Assembly: GCA_027490195.1 (NCBI GenBank)
Contig: JAIXYN010000055.1
Span: forward strand, 31,700-95,699
Length of the DNA: 64,000 nucleotides
DNA from: Verrucomicrobiaceae bacterium
GTDB taxonomy: Bacteria; Verrucomicrobiota; Verrucomicrobiia; Verrucomicrobiales; Verrucomicrobiaceae
Direction of reading: 5' to 3'
Each line of letters opens with the position of its first letter. Positions within the stretch are counted from its first letter, which is position 1. Below the pieces are notes generated by a model that worked only from the letters and a program-made list of their open reading frames with translations, was not told the origin of the DNA and made no database searches. The translations under genes were made by a program, and so were the position numbers. This document shows, one piece after another, positions 7,715-15,457 of the stretch.

Positions 7715-8368
7715 ATGAGCACGACCGACGCCGCCTTGGAGAATCTCCGCATCATCCGTTCCCTGATGGAAAAGGCGCATATTTACCGTGCCGTCTCTGC
7801 TCCTGCGGCGCTCACCGGCGGTGTGCTTGCACTCGTCGCTTCCGGGTGGCCGGTGTGGCATGCCCTGAAGAACCAAGGCGATGCAGTGATGTGTGATATG
7901 TGCTTCTTGGAAACTTGGCTAATCATTCTGGCCATCGCTTCAGGCTTGAATGTCTTCTTGCTCGCCAAAGAGGCCAGACTTCGCAACCAGCCGTTTGTCT
8001 CCGCCGGCATGCGCATGGCGCTGCGCGCTTTCGTTCCACCGTTGCTAGTCGGCGGCAGCGTCGGCATCGGTTTGATCGTCTTTCTGCACAATCTGACTCT
8101 CGCTGCTCTCATTTGGGCGCTTTGCTACGGTCTCGCCCTTCTGAGCACTGCCAGCTTTTCGCCGCGCTCTTTGGTGCGCCTTGGCTGGGCTTTTGTGATC
8201 ACGGGTCTGCTGACCTTCTTCGCCTGGGCCGCTTGCAGTGATGTGCGACTGCTCTCAAGCGATCTTGGCCCAGCTTCTCTCGTCATGGGGCTCACCTTCG
8301 GCCTGCTGCATGTCGTTTATGCCCTCGCCGTATTCCTCAGCGCCCAACCTGCGGAGGTGCAGCCGTAA
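7715..8368 (+). CDS. Polytopic membrane protein co-encoded with a winged-helix regulator
   Basis: A 217-residue hydrophobic protein with about six predicted membrane segments (for example ALTGGVLALVASGWPVWHAL, WLIILAIASGLNVFLLAK and the last, GLTFGLLHVVYALAVFL). The first 25 residues form an amphipathic cytosolic start. The ATG at 7715 is preferred over an upstream GTG at 7646, because the latter would put both operator palindromes inside the coding sequence. The family is not one I can name. Its stop overlaps the regulator start (TAATG). In many bacteria a small membrane protein of unknown function is paired with an HTH_34-type regulator in this way, so the two probably act together. The substrate or signal is unknown. 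Confidence 0.8.
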   Translation: MSTTDAALENLRIIRSLMEKAHIYRAVSAPAALTGGVLALVASGWPVWHALKNQGDAVMCDMCFLETWLIILAIASGLNVFLLAKEARLRNQPFVSAGMRMALRAFVPPLLVGGSVGIGLIVFLHNLTLAALIWALCYGLALLSTASFSPRSLVRLGWAFVITGLLTFFAWAACSDVRLLSSDLGPASLVMGLTFGLLHVVYALAVFLSAQPAEVQP

Positions 8369-8670
8369 TGATCGACTTCGATCAAATCGACAAGCTCATT
8401 CACGAAAAGGGCCGCCTCTCCATCATGACGCTGCTCTCCACACGCGGTGAGTGGGCCTTTCAGGACCTCAAGGCAGAACTCAGCATGAGCGACGGTAATC
8501 TCATCTCCCATCTCCGTACCCTAGGCACCGCTGGTTATATCAAGGAGAACCGCGACGAATCCGGCACCCGCCCGCGCACCAGCTACGAACTCACCCCCGC
8601 CGGTCGCACGGCCTTCAAAGACTACGTCGAAGTGCTGGGTGAAATCGTCAAAGCCGCCCAACAGACCTGA
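8368..8670 (+). CDS. Winged-helix (HTH_34/MarR-like) transcriptional regulator
   Basis: A 100-residue single-domain regulator. The order is helix (DQIDKLIHEKGRLSIMTLLS), recognition helix in FQDLKAELSMSDGNLISHLRTL, then the beta wing YIKENRDESGTRPRTSYELT, followed by a C-terminal helix. The pattern fits the short winged-helix family PF13601 (HTH_34), relatives of ArsR/MarR. There is no metal-binding cysteine pair, so it is not a classical ArsR sensor. It is translationally coupled to the membrane protein (TAATG). Three copies of ACTTTG-N5-CAAAGT bracket this operon and precede ispH; autoregulation through these is a reasonable inference. Confidence 0.85.
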   Translation: MIDFDQIDKLIHEKGRLSIMTLLSTRGEWAFQDLKAELSMSDGNLISHLRTLGTAGYIKENRDESGTRPRTSYELTPAGRTAFKDYVEVLGEIVKAAQQT

Positions 8671-8691
8671 CTCAGCTCTTTTTACCCATTC

Positions 8692-8708
8692 ACTTTGTCA
8701 CACAAAGC
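8692..8708. promoter_or_regulatory. Operator-like palindrome, copy 3, upstream of ispH
   Basis: ACTTTG-TCACA-CAAAGC differs from the perfect inverted repeat at one terminal base. It lies 10 nt before the ispH start codon, in the same position relative to the start as copy 2 relative to its gene. This suggests that ispH and the following ferritin-like gene belong to the same regulon. Confidence 0.55.
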
Positions 8709-8718
8709 TAAAAACACC

Positions 8719-9615
8719 ATGAACATCATCCTCGCTCAACATCACGGCATGTGCTTCGGCGTCCGCGACGCCCTGCGTACCACCCACACGGCCGCTCAAC
8801 GTGCTCCGCTCACCATCCTTGGTCAGCTCGTTCACAATCCACTCGTGGAGCAGCACCTCGCCACGCTCGGTGCGCAGCACGGTGACCTTGATGATTTGAG
8901 CAGCGCCAGCACGCAACAGGTCGCCATTACCGCGCATGGTGCCTCCGACCACCACCGTCAGGCTTGGCAGGGTGCCGGCCATACGGTCATCGACACCACC
9001 TGTCCTCTCGTCAAAAAGGCGCATCACGCGCTCGCCATGCTGGTGAACGAAGGCTACCAGCCCGTCGTCATTGGCCAGAGTCAGCATGTCGAGGTGCGTG
9101 GACTCATCGGTGACTTTCCTTCCGCCGTTGTCGTGCTTGAAGAAGCCGACCTTCATCGCGTGCCCGAGCATCCTCGACTCGGCATCGTTTCACAAACCAC
9201 GCAGCCGGTCGAAATCGCGCTGCGAATGGTGGATGCCATCAAACGCCGCCACCGCAGTTCGGAAGTGCGTTTCATCGACACCATCTGCCATCCCACCAAG
9301 CAACGGCAGACGGCCATGGATGATTTGCTGCGAGATTGCGACCACATCGTCGTCATCGGTGGTCGCAACAGCAACAACACGCGCCAGCTCACACAGAAAG
9401 CCACTGCTCAAGGCCTTCCCACGATCCAAATCGAACAAGCTGGAGAATTGGATCCCGCTTGGTTTGGCAAGGCGCGCAACGTCGGCGTCACTGCCGGCAC
9501 CTCCACGCTGGATGAAACGGTGGATGCCGTCATGCAGCGCCTCCGCCAGATCGCTGCCGAAATGCGCTCCAACCCGGCCCACGAATTTCTACGTTCCATG
9601 CTCCGCGCCGCCTAA
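8719..9615 (+). CDS. ispH: IspH, 4-hydroxy-3-methylbut-2-enyl diphosphate reductase
   Basis: A 298-residue protein for the last step of the MEP isoprenoid pathway, a [4Fe-4S] enzyme forming IPP and DMAPP. The three cluster cysteines are visible in MCFGVRDAL, DTTCPLVKKAH and DTICHPTKQRQ. The substrate-contacting histidines are in GQLVHNPLV, ITAHGAS and QHVEVRG, the latter with the catalytic Glu. The phosphate-binding segments are GGRNSNNTRQL and TAGTSTLDETV, somewhat divergent from the usual NSSN and GAS forms. The ATG at 8719 is chosen; an in-frame TTG at 8695 lies inside the operator-like palindrome. A housekeeping enzyme placed behind a local regulator is unusual; it may be a second or specialised copy, which this window cannot show. 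Confidence 0.9.
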   Translation: MNIILAQHHGMCFGVRDALRTTHTAAQRAPLTILGQLVHNPLVEQHLATLGAQHGDLDDLSSASTQQVAITAHGASDHHRQAWQGAGHTVIDTTCPLVKKAHHALAMLVNEGYQPVVIGQSQHVEVRGLIGDFPSAVVVLEEADLHRVPEHPRLGIVSQTTQPVEIALRMVDAIKRRHRSSEVRFIDTICHPTKQRQTAMDDLLRDCDHIVVIGGRNSNNTRQLTQKATAQGLPTIQIEQAGELDPAWFGKARNVGVTAGTSTLDETVDAVMQRLRQIAAEMRSNPAHEFLRSMLRAA

Positions 9616-9634
9616 TTCAAACCCAACCCACATC

Positions 9635-10441
9635 ATGAATACTCAACATTGGATCAGCCACTTCGAAGCCAACACCCGTCTCAATCATGAGCTGCAACTG
9701 CCGGACGCTAAATGCGATTTGCCCGAGCATGTTCGCAGCGCCCTTGTCCGCTCCATCGCCATCTTCCAGCTGGGCGAAAGCGGCGGGGGCACGCGTTTGC
9801 GCCGCTACACCCGCAGCATCGCTTCGCTGGAAAACCTGAAGGGCTATCAGCGTGCCGTGGACCTCTTTGTCGCCGAGGAGCAGAGCCATGCCGCGCTGCT
9901 TGCGCGCACAGTCACCCATCTGCGCGGCACCTTACTCCAGAAGCAATGGACCAACTCCATCTTCCGCTGGATGCGCGATCTGGTGAACCTCGAATTCAAC
10001 ATCCAGGTGCTCCTCACGGCGGAACTCATCGCCGAAGTCTATTTTGGTCTGCTTTCACTGCGTTGCAGCGATCCCGTCGTCCAGACCGTCGCAAAAAAAC
10101 TCCTGCGCGATGAAATGGGACATCTCTCCTTCCAGCGCGACTTTTTGTTTGAACGCCTCAGAACACTCACTCCTGCCATGCAGCGTCTCTGGCGCTGTCA
10201 GTTCCAAGCCATCCACCTCGCAACCGCCTGCGTCGTCGCTTGGGACCATCGTGAATGTCTGCGCAGTCTGAACATCACCCCCGCCGACTTCCGCGCACGC
10301 GCCGTGCGCTGCTGGCAGAGCTTTCAATCACGGCTGGAACGCAGGTTGCACGAAGACGAATCTCACAAACGCCACGAAGAAGGATCGACCCCAGGATACA
10401 GCCGCTCCAGCAGAGCCACCATGCAGTCGCCGGTGAGCTGA
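9635..10441 (+). CDS. Ferritin-like di-iron protein
   Basis: A 268-residue all-helical protein. The four-helix bundle carries the di-iron ligand pattern of the ferritin-like superfamily: Glu in QLGESGGG, ExxH in AEEQSH, Glu in TAELIAEVYF and ExxH in DEMGH. Family members include fatty-acid and amine oxygenases and other di-iron oxidases, so an oxidase or hydroxylase is more likely than iron storage. The ATG at 9635 is 19 nt after ispH, suggesting co-transcription. The last 26 codons overlap the 3' end of the convergent GTPase gene, and this tail is low-complexity, so the conserved domain probably ends near residue 245. Confidence 0.75.
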   Translation: MNTQHWISHFEANTRLNHELQLPDAKCDLPEHVRSALVRSIAIFQLGESGGGTRLRRYTRSIASLENLKGYQRAVDLFVAEEQSHAALLARTVTHLRGTLLQKQWTNSIFRWMRDLVNLEFNIQVLLTAELIAEVYFGLLSLRCSDPVVQTVAKKLLRDEMGHLSFQRDFLFERLRTLTPAMQRLWRCQFQAIHLATACVVAWDHRECLRSLNITPADFRARAVRCWQSFQSRLERRLHEDESHKRHEEGSTPGYSRSSRATMQSPVS

Positions 10442-11907
10442 CGAGACTGGCGGGAAAGGGTGGCTGGCTGAGTGTCTTTTTGCACACCAGATTTCCACAG
10501 ATGATCCAGCGCATCTGAGTGAAGTTCGGTTACTTCATCCACGACTTCCTGCCAGTGCTGCGGCTGCGCACTTTCCTTCCACTCGCCGCGACCACGGCCG
10601 AAATGGCAGATGGCTAGGTAGGTGAGGAATGCCAGTTTGACCTGCTCGCGAAAATGCTCGCGTGACCAGCGCAAACGCTGGTCGCTGCCGCGCACGAGGT
10701 TGTAGCTGCGGATCAAAGCATAGGCACCAATGCCCGAGGCAAGCCCCCCCAGCAGCGCACCACCGCCGAAGGTCATGCCGCCCAGTTTGAGATCAGCGAT
10801 CAGGCCGCCCATCGCACCACCGGCGAAACTGCCCAGCACGCCCCAGATGTTCTCTGAAACGGCCTGTGGCAGGTGAAAATGCTCACGTGCGATCTGGTTC
10901 AGCTCGTATCCGGCCTGACCTTTCAGCCCATGAACTTCGATAAGGTTGTTGGTCGTCTGCTCGGTGCGGTCCGCGAGCTGCGTGGCCAGTTTTTGGCGTG
11001 CTTCATTGTAATCGCGGTTAAGATCATCGCGCTGCCATCCTACGCGTTCCAGCAGCGTTTCAGAGCGCACATCCACGCCGTCAAACAGAGCTGCCGTAAG
11101 CTGCTCTGAGATCAGGCGAACCGAGGATTGAAACACTTCCACATTGCGCTGCGCCCAGGCACGCTTGATTTGCAGGAAGGTCGGGATCTTGGAGCCCTGC
11201 ATCAGCGGTGCCAGAGATTCCATGAGGATGTCCTCCTGTACCCAGCAGCGGGCAAAGGCATCCAGCGTCAGCACTTCACGCACAATCTCAAACTGCTTCA
11301 AATGCGTACGCCAGGTTTCGAGCTCTGCAGCTTCCAGAGATGAACTGCCCGGCAGGCCTGTTTGATTCAGCAACACGACCACCGGTTTTTCCACCCAGCC
11401 GAGGATTTCCATCTCAGGGCCGATGTAGGCGGCGGCCTCAGGCGGTTCGGCGGCATTGACGAGGTAAAGCACCACGTCCGCCTCATCGCGCACATTTTTC
11501 AGAGCCTGCTGGCTGCACCACAAGGGCCGGTCCGTGATGCGGTCCCAGGTCTGAGAAAGAAACCACAGAAGCGGACTGCGCTCACGCTGCAGGCGCTTCA
11601 TCAGCCGTGCACTGTCGCCGAAGCCCGGAGTGTCCCACAACCGCAGCATGAAGCCGCCCGTTTCCAGCAGGGTGTGCGATTCATTGAAAAGCGTGACATG
11701 CGGCGCATCCCGTACCTCACCCACATCCTGGCGCAGCAGCGTGCGGGCCAGTGTCGTCTTGCCCGCATTCGTGTGTGAAATGAGGCTCAGTGTGACGATG
11801 TCTGAGGCATCACGCACATTCAGCTCCGCCGCCTGTCGGTCAGGAGGTCTTGCGGTTTTATTTCTGGAGAAAAGAGCGGGCACGAGAGACACAAAATTCA
11901 TGAACAT
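10363..11907 (-). CDS. DUF3482-type GTPase
   Basis: A 514-residue protein with an N-terminal GTPase domain: Walker A SHTNAGKTTLARTLL near residue 45, switch II DTPGFGD, and an LLNQTG segment in place of the usual NKxD. The C-terminal half has a Gly-rich hydrophobic stretch (FAGGAMGGLIADLKLGGMTFGGGALLGGLASG) that looks membrane-associated. The organisation matches the DUF3482 family, which in many proteobacteria lies beside a DUF2868 protein, as here. Start and upstream stop overlap (TAATG). Its cellular role is not established. The 3' end overlaps the convergent ferritin-like gene by 79 nt. Confidence 0.8.
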   Translation of the reverse strand: MFMNFVSLVPALFSRNKTARPPDRQAAELNVRDASDIVTLSLISHTNAGKTTLARTLLRQDVGEVRDAPHVTLFNESHTLLETGGFMLRLWDTPGFGDSARLMKRLQRERSPLLWFLSQTWDRITDRPLWCSQQALKNVRDEADVVLYLVNAAEPPEAAAYIGPEMEILGWVEKPVVVLLNQTGLPGSSSLEAAELETWRTHLKQFEIVREVLTLDAFARCWVQEDILMESLAPLMQGSKIPTFLQIKRAWAQRNVEVFQSSVRLISEQLTAALFDGVDVRSETLLERVGWQRDDLNRDYNEARQKLATQLADRTEQTTNNLIEVHGLKGQAGYELNQIAREHFHLPQAVSENIWGVLGSFAGGAMGGLIADLKLGGMTFGGGALLGGLASGIGAYALIRSYNLVRGSDQRLRWSREHFREQVKLAFLTYLAICHFGRGRGEWKESAQPQHWQEVVDEVTELHSDALDHLWKSGVQKDTQPATLSRQSRQLTGDCMVALLERLYPGVDPSSWRL

Positions 11908-13370
11908 TACGACACTAGAGGCTTTGCGCGTCCGGATTCTTTGAGCACGGCCACAATCACTTCAGACGCCAGTCCTTCGACCATCTGCGACCACAACTGC
12001 TCACGTCCGGCGATTTTTTCTGGCGACCAGCGTCCCGCAAGACTCGTGCCGTCCAGCAGTACGATGAGCTCCGGCTCGGCATGCTTGGTGAGCAGACGCT
12101 GGCGCACATCGGAGACCAGGCGACGCTGGACCTCGGCCTCGGGGGTGGTGGCCATGTTGAAAAGCATGACCAGATTAGCGCACACGGGCTGCCAGACGGC
12201 GGCAAACTCATCCTCCTCACCTGCTGGGATGCGCACATATTCCGCACGTGCCATGCCGCCAAAACGTTCCCGTACACCTCGATCCCACAATTCTCGGTGC
12301 GTGGCCGTGGGCTCGATGGCATGCACGAGCACCTGGATGCGCTCGCTTCCGCCTTCCACTGCACGCAGCAAGGTACGCAGGTAACTGCCCCAACTCAATG
12401 CACGGGCCGTTTGTGAAACAACCCGACCGCAGCGCGCGGCACCCAGCCCCGCCAGCAGGAGACGCGGCAGCACAATCAGCACCAGCAGGGTGCCAGCGTA
12501 GAGATTAATCCATGGCAGCGCAGGGGCCGGTTTTTCCACCTTGCCCGAAGTCCGATGCATGCCAGTGATCTGGTCCAGCGGCACGGGAACCCGCAACACC
12601 TTCGAGGCGGGTTTGAACAGCGTTTCAAAAAAGGCCGAGGCATCTTTCTCGCCCAGCAGCGTGCTTTCCCATACCGCGCGATATTCGTGCGACCACCCCC
12701 GGGCATAGAGGGCCACCGCACCGCCAATGGCCAGCAAGGCCGCCGCCACATGCAGCCACATCCGCAGCCGCATCTGCAAACGCCGCCAAGCCAGCGGCCA
12801 AGCCAGCTCTTCGTACCGCGACCGCACGGTTTCGGCCACACCGCTTTCGACTTCTTTGGTCGCTTTGCCCATGCGCGAGATGCCATGAGCAAGAAACTCC
12901 GCCACCCAGCCACCGCGCCCGGCAACTGCTGAGGTCGGCATCAGTTCACAGAGCAATCCGAGAATAATCACCACCGCATTCCAGGCCAGCAAGCCCACCA
13001 ACGGCAATGCCAGTAGATTGAACTCGCCCGCCTGCCCCAGATCCGTAAACCAGTAGCCGGTGAGCAGCGCCAGAGCCCAGCCCGCGAAAGCCCAGGACCA
13101 GCACCCCTGCGGCACACACAGCAGTTCCAGCACACGGATCAGTTCGCCGCGCCAGCCCACGGCCTCGCGCTCCAGCCATTCGGCCCGTTTGTCCAGAAAC
13201 GACTCCGAACGCTCCTCCAGCCCATCCCCGGTAATCTCCTCGGAAGCCAGTCCGGCCCGCGTGTGGGCCGTGGCCTCGCGACGACGCTCCGCGTTGACGA
13301 GAACGCCATCGGCATCGCCTTCTTCGAGTGCGCGCCATTTCAGCACGCGCTGCCAGTCATTCCAATCCAT
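11907..13370 (-). CDS. DUF2868 membrane protein, partner of the GTPase
   Basis: A 487-residue protein beginning MDWNDWQRVLKWRALEEGDADGV. It has four predicted membrane segments: paired around residues 95-115 and 123-143, one near 217-235, and one near 296-315. These separate soluble regions. The C-terminal domain (about 330-480) has an alpha/beta pattern with IQVLVHAIEPTATHRELWD and ELIVLLDGTSLAG. This architecture and the adjacent DUF3482 GTPase fit the DUF2868 family. The pair resembles stress-linked GTPase/membrane-protein modules, but no function is established. It is the first gene of the two-gene unit. Confidence 0.75.
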   Translation of the reverse strand: MDWNDWQRVLKWRALEEGDADGVLVNAERRREATAHTRAGLASEEITGDGLEERSESFLDKRAEWLEREAVGWRGELIRVLELLCVPQGCWSWAFAGWALALLTGYWFTDLGQAGEFNLLALPLVGLLAWNAVVIILGLLCELMPTSAVAGRGGWVAEFLAHGISRMGKATKEVESGVAETVRSRYEELAWPLAWRRLQMRLRMWLHVAAALLAIGGAVALYARGWSHEYRAVWESTLLGEKDASAFFETLFKPASKVLRVPVPLDQITGMHRTSGKVEKPAPALPWINLYAGTLLVLIVLPRLLLAGLGAARCGRVVSQTARALSWGSYLRTLLRAVEGGSERIQVLVHAIEPTATHRELWDRGVRERFGGMARAEYVRIPAGEEDEFAAVWQPVCANLVMLFNMATTPEAEVQRRLVSDVRQRLLTKHAEPELIVLLDGTSLAGRWSPEKIAGREQLWSQMVEGLASEVIVAVLKESGRAKPLVS

Positions 13371-13433
13371 TCAGGGGGGTGTTTTCAGCACACTAAACGC
13401 AGGTTCCGGCGGATTCCAACCGCGCAGTGAAAA

Positions 13434-14084
13434 TCATCCCTTCGATTCCACCTCCAGCCGCCCGGCCATCATGCGCAGATGCAGGGTGCCGAGCGCGGCA
13501 GCTTCACTGCTGGAGTGGGTAACGTGCAAAACGGTGAGTGCATGCTCCTGCTGCACGCGTTGCAGCAGCGCCACAGCCTCTGCACGCATGCTTTCATCGA
13601 GCGCGGAAAGCGGTTCGTCGAGGAGCAGCAGCTTGGGTTGTGCCGCCAGCGCACGAGCGAGGGCCACGCGCTGCTTTTCGCCGCCGGAAAGCATGTCGGG
13701 CAGGCGATTGAGCAAATGAGCAATGCCAAACTGCTCGGCGAGACGGTTCACGCGTTGATTCAGTTCCTCAGGGGCCATGCCGCGCAGTTTCGGGGCGAAG
13801 CCGATCTGCTCGCGCACGCGCAGGCCCGGGAACAGCGCTAGATCCTGGGGCACATAGCCGATGCCGCGTTCACGCGGTTCCAGATCGGTCACGTCCACGC
13901 CATCCAGCAGCACGCGGCCTGAGGTCGGCTGGCGCAGGCCACAGAGGATCTCCAGCAGGGTGGTTTTGCCGCAGCCGGTCGATCCCATGAGCACCGCGTA
14001 GGTATTGCCCGGGATTGCCACAGTCACGTCCTCCAAGATCGTGCGGCCAGAGACCTTCCAGGTGAGTTGTTCGAGCTTGATCAT
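13434..14084 (-). CDS. ABC transporter ATPase, molybdate/tungstate/sulfate type
   Basis: A 216-residue nucleotide-binding subunit with Walker A GSTGCGKTTLLE, Q-loop YVPQDLALFPGLRV, signature LSGGEKQRVALARAL, Walker B LLLLDEPLSALDE and H-loop VLHVTHSSSEA. The start is the ATG at 14084, overlapping the permease stop (ATGA); an upstream extension in the same frame is only the shadow of the permease. It lacks the C-terminal TOBE domain of ModC, as do the WtpC/TupC-like short versions. With the permease it forms an importer of the Mod/Wtp/Cys class. Confidence 0.85.
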   Translation of the reverse strand: MIKLEQLTWKVSGRTILEDVTVAIPGNTYAVLMGSTGCGKTTLLEILCGLRQPTSGRVLLDGVDVTDLEPRERGIGYVPQDLALFPGLRVREQIGFAPKLRGMAPEELNQRVNRLAEQFGIAHLLNRLPDMLSGGEKQRVALARALAAQPKLLLLDEPLSALDESMRAEAVALLQRVQQEHALTVLHVTHSSSEAAALGTLHLRMMAGRLEVESKG

Positions 14085-14863
14085 ACTTTTTCCCCCGTGG
14101 CACGCACCGCCACCAGCACCAGCACGGCCAGCAGTACCATGAACAAGCTGACCGCCACCGCGGCTTCGAGATTTCCTACGCTGAGCTCCAGCCAGACCGT
14201 CGTCGGCAGCACCTCCGTCTTCATGCGCGTGGCACCGGCAAAGACAAGGATGGGCCCGAATTCCCCCAGGCTGCGCGCCCAAGCGATGCAAAACGCCGCC
14301 ACCATGCCACGCCGGGCCGCCGGCAGCGCCACATGCCACAGGGCCTGAAACCGTGTGCAGCCCAGGGTGAGCGCCACGTCTTCAGGACGCGCCGAGAGGT
14401 GCTGGAAGGTGCCGCGCATCGTGCGGATCGCAAAGGCAGCGGCCACCACGAACTGCGCCAGCACCACGCCGCTGACTTGATAGGTGAAGGGAATCGCCAT
14501 CTCGATCACCATGCCGATCTTGGTTTGGAAAAAGATCAGCAGGCAGAGACCGACCACCAACGGAGGAAGGATGATGGGAATATCGAGCGCTGCATCCAGC
14601 CACGATTTGCCGCGAAAATCCAGGCGCGTCATCAAATACCCCACTGGCACCGCTAGCAGCAAAGCAAAACCCGCCGCAAGCGAACAGGTCACCAAGCTCA
14701 ACAAAGTTGCATGCCGGATTTCCGGCGACCGCAGCACCTGCAGCCACGAATCCGGCGTGCTGTACGTCGCCGTAGCACCGAGCAGCAACGCCCAGAAAAG
14801 GAGATACCCCGCAGTAATCAGGGCCAAGGCCAGCCAGCAGAGATTGGAACGGTTCAGGGGCAT
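14081..14863 (-). CDS. ModB/WtpB-type oxyanion ABC permease
   Basis: A 260-residue permease with about six membrane segments. The EAA loop AARRGMVAAFCIAWARSLGEFGPILVFAG contains the ARxxGEFG core diagnostic of molybdate, tungstate and sulfate permeases. Other landmarks are the DIPIILPPLVVGLCLL stretch and the final EAAVAVSLFMVLLAVLVLVAV helix. It is encoded with its ATPase, but no periplasmic binding protein follows or precedes; the neighbours are a toxin-antitoxin pair and a GTPase. The binding protein must be elsewhere if the importer is functional. Which oxyanion is carried cannot be read from the permease alone. Confidence 0.85.
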   Translation of the reverse strand: MPLNRSNLCWLALALITAGYLLFWALLLGATATYSTPDSWLQVLRSPEIRHATLLSLVTCSLAAGFALLLAVPVGYLMTRLDFRGKSWLDAALDIPIILPPLVVGLCLLIFFQTKIGMVIEMAIPFTYQVSGVVLAQFVVAAAFAIRTMRGTFQHLSARPEDVALTLGCTRFQALWHVALPAARRGMVAAFCIAWARSLGEFGPILVFAGATRMKTEVLPTTVWLELSVGNLEAAVAVSLFMVLLAVLVLVAVRATGEKV

Positions 14864-14868
14864 TGGCG

Positions 14869-15183
14869 TTATTCGGGCTTTCTGAGCCAGAGAGAACGTC
14901 GAAGTCGCTCAGGATCCTGCGCTCCGTGGAAAACCGCATAAACGACTACCACACCACCCATGAATTCATAATAGATCGTATAAGGAAACCGGCGGACTTT
15001 GAAGTACCTGAATTCATCCATTATTTTGGCAAATCCTTCTGGCATCTGGCAGATCGTTGCCAATGCCGCATCCAAGCAACGCAGAAATTCTTTTCCAAGT
15101 CCAGAACCTCGCCGCTCCAACCAGTGATAGGCATCCGCTATCTCTTGATCAGCCTCGGGTAAAATGATCGACTTAATGGCCAT
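14869..15183 (-). CDS. ParE/RelE-superfamily toxin
   Basis: A 104-residue protein of the ParE/RelE fold. The pattern is LPEADQEIADAYHWLERR (helical hairpin) followed by FAKIMDEFRYFKVRRFPYTIYYEF and VVVYAVFHGAQDPERLRRSL, the beta-sheet core with conserved Arg and the aromatic FPY motif. Its start overlaps the antitoxin stop by 11 nt, the usual order and coupling for type II modules. ParE relatives poison gyrase and RelE relatives cleave mRNA; which one applies cannot be told here. The gene is followed at once by the ABC permease start on the same strand (6 nt). Confidence 0.85.
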   Translation of the reverse strand: MAIKSIILPEADQEIADAYHWLERRGSGLGKEFLRCLDAALATICQMPEGFAKIMDEFRYFKVRRFPYTIYYEFMGGVVVVYAVFHGAQDPERLRRSLWLRKPE

Positions 15184-15403
15184 CGTTTCCGAGCAGAGTG
15201 TTTTTCACATCACTCCATGAACGTCCCTGGCTCGCACCGCTGACATAGGCAGCCTTGCGCCCTGTCAATTCTTCACGCTGCTCTGCGGTGAGAGGAGGCG
15301 GCTCCTCAGATTGCGCGATGCGATCCCACATATCTTCGACCAGCTGAATCTGCTGCGCTGGTTCTAAGAGGGTGAATGCCTGAAGGATGGCTTCCGTGCT
15401 CAT
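15173..15403 (-). CDS. Addiction-module antitoxin (PF09720-type)
   Basis: A 76-residue acidic protein, MSTEAILQAFTLLEPAQQIQ followed by LVEDMWDRIAQ, with a proline-rich middle and C-terminal RSWSDVKNTLL. This is the layout of the short 'addiction module component' antitoxins that pair with ParE-type toxins. The ATG at 15403 is preferred, while one at 15421 would add six residues. Its end overlaps the toxin start. These antitoxins normally neutralise the toxin and can repress their own promoter; no clear operator palindrome is visible upstream. Confidence 0.8.
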   Translation of the reverse strand: MSTEAILQAFTLLEPAQQIQLVEDMWDRIAQSEEPPPLTAEQREELTGRKAAYVSGASQGRSWSDVKNTLLGNDGH

Positions 15404-15457
15404 GGCCTCACTGTGAGTCATGCCAGACGGAATTCAACTAGCCATCCATTTTTGGCC

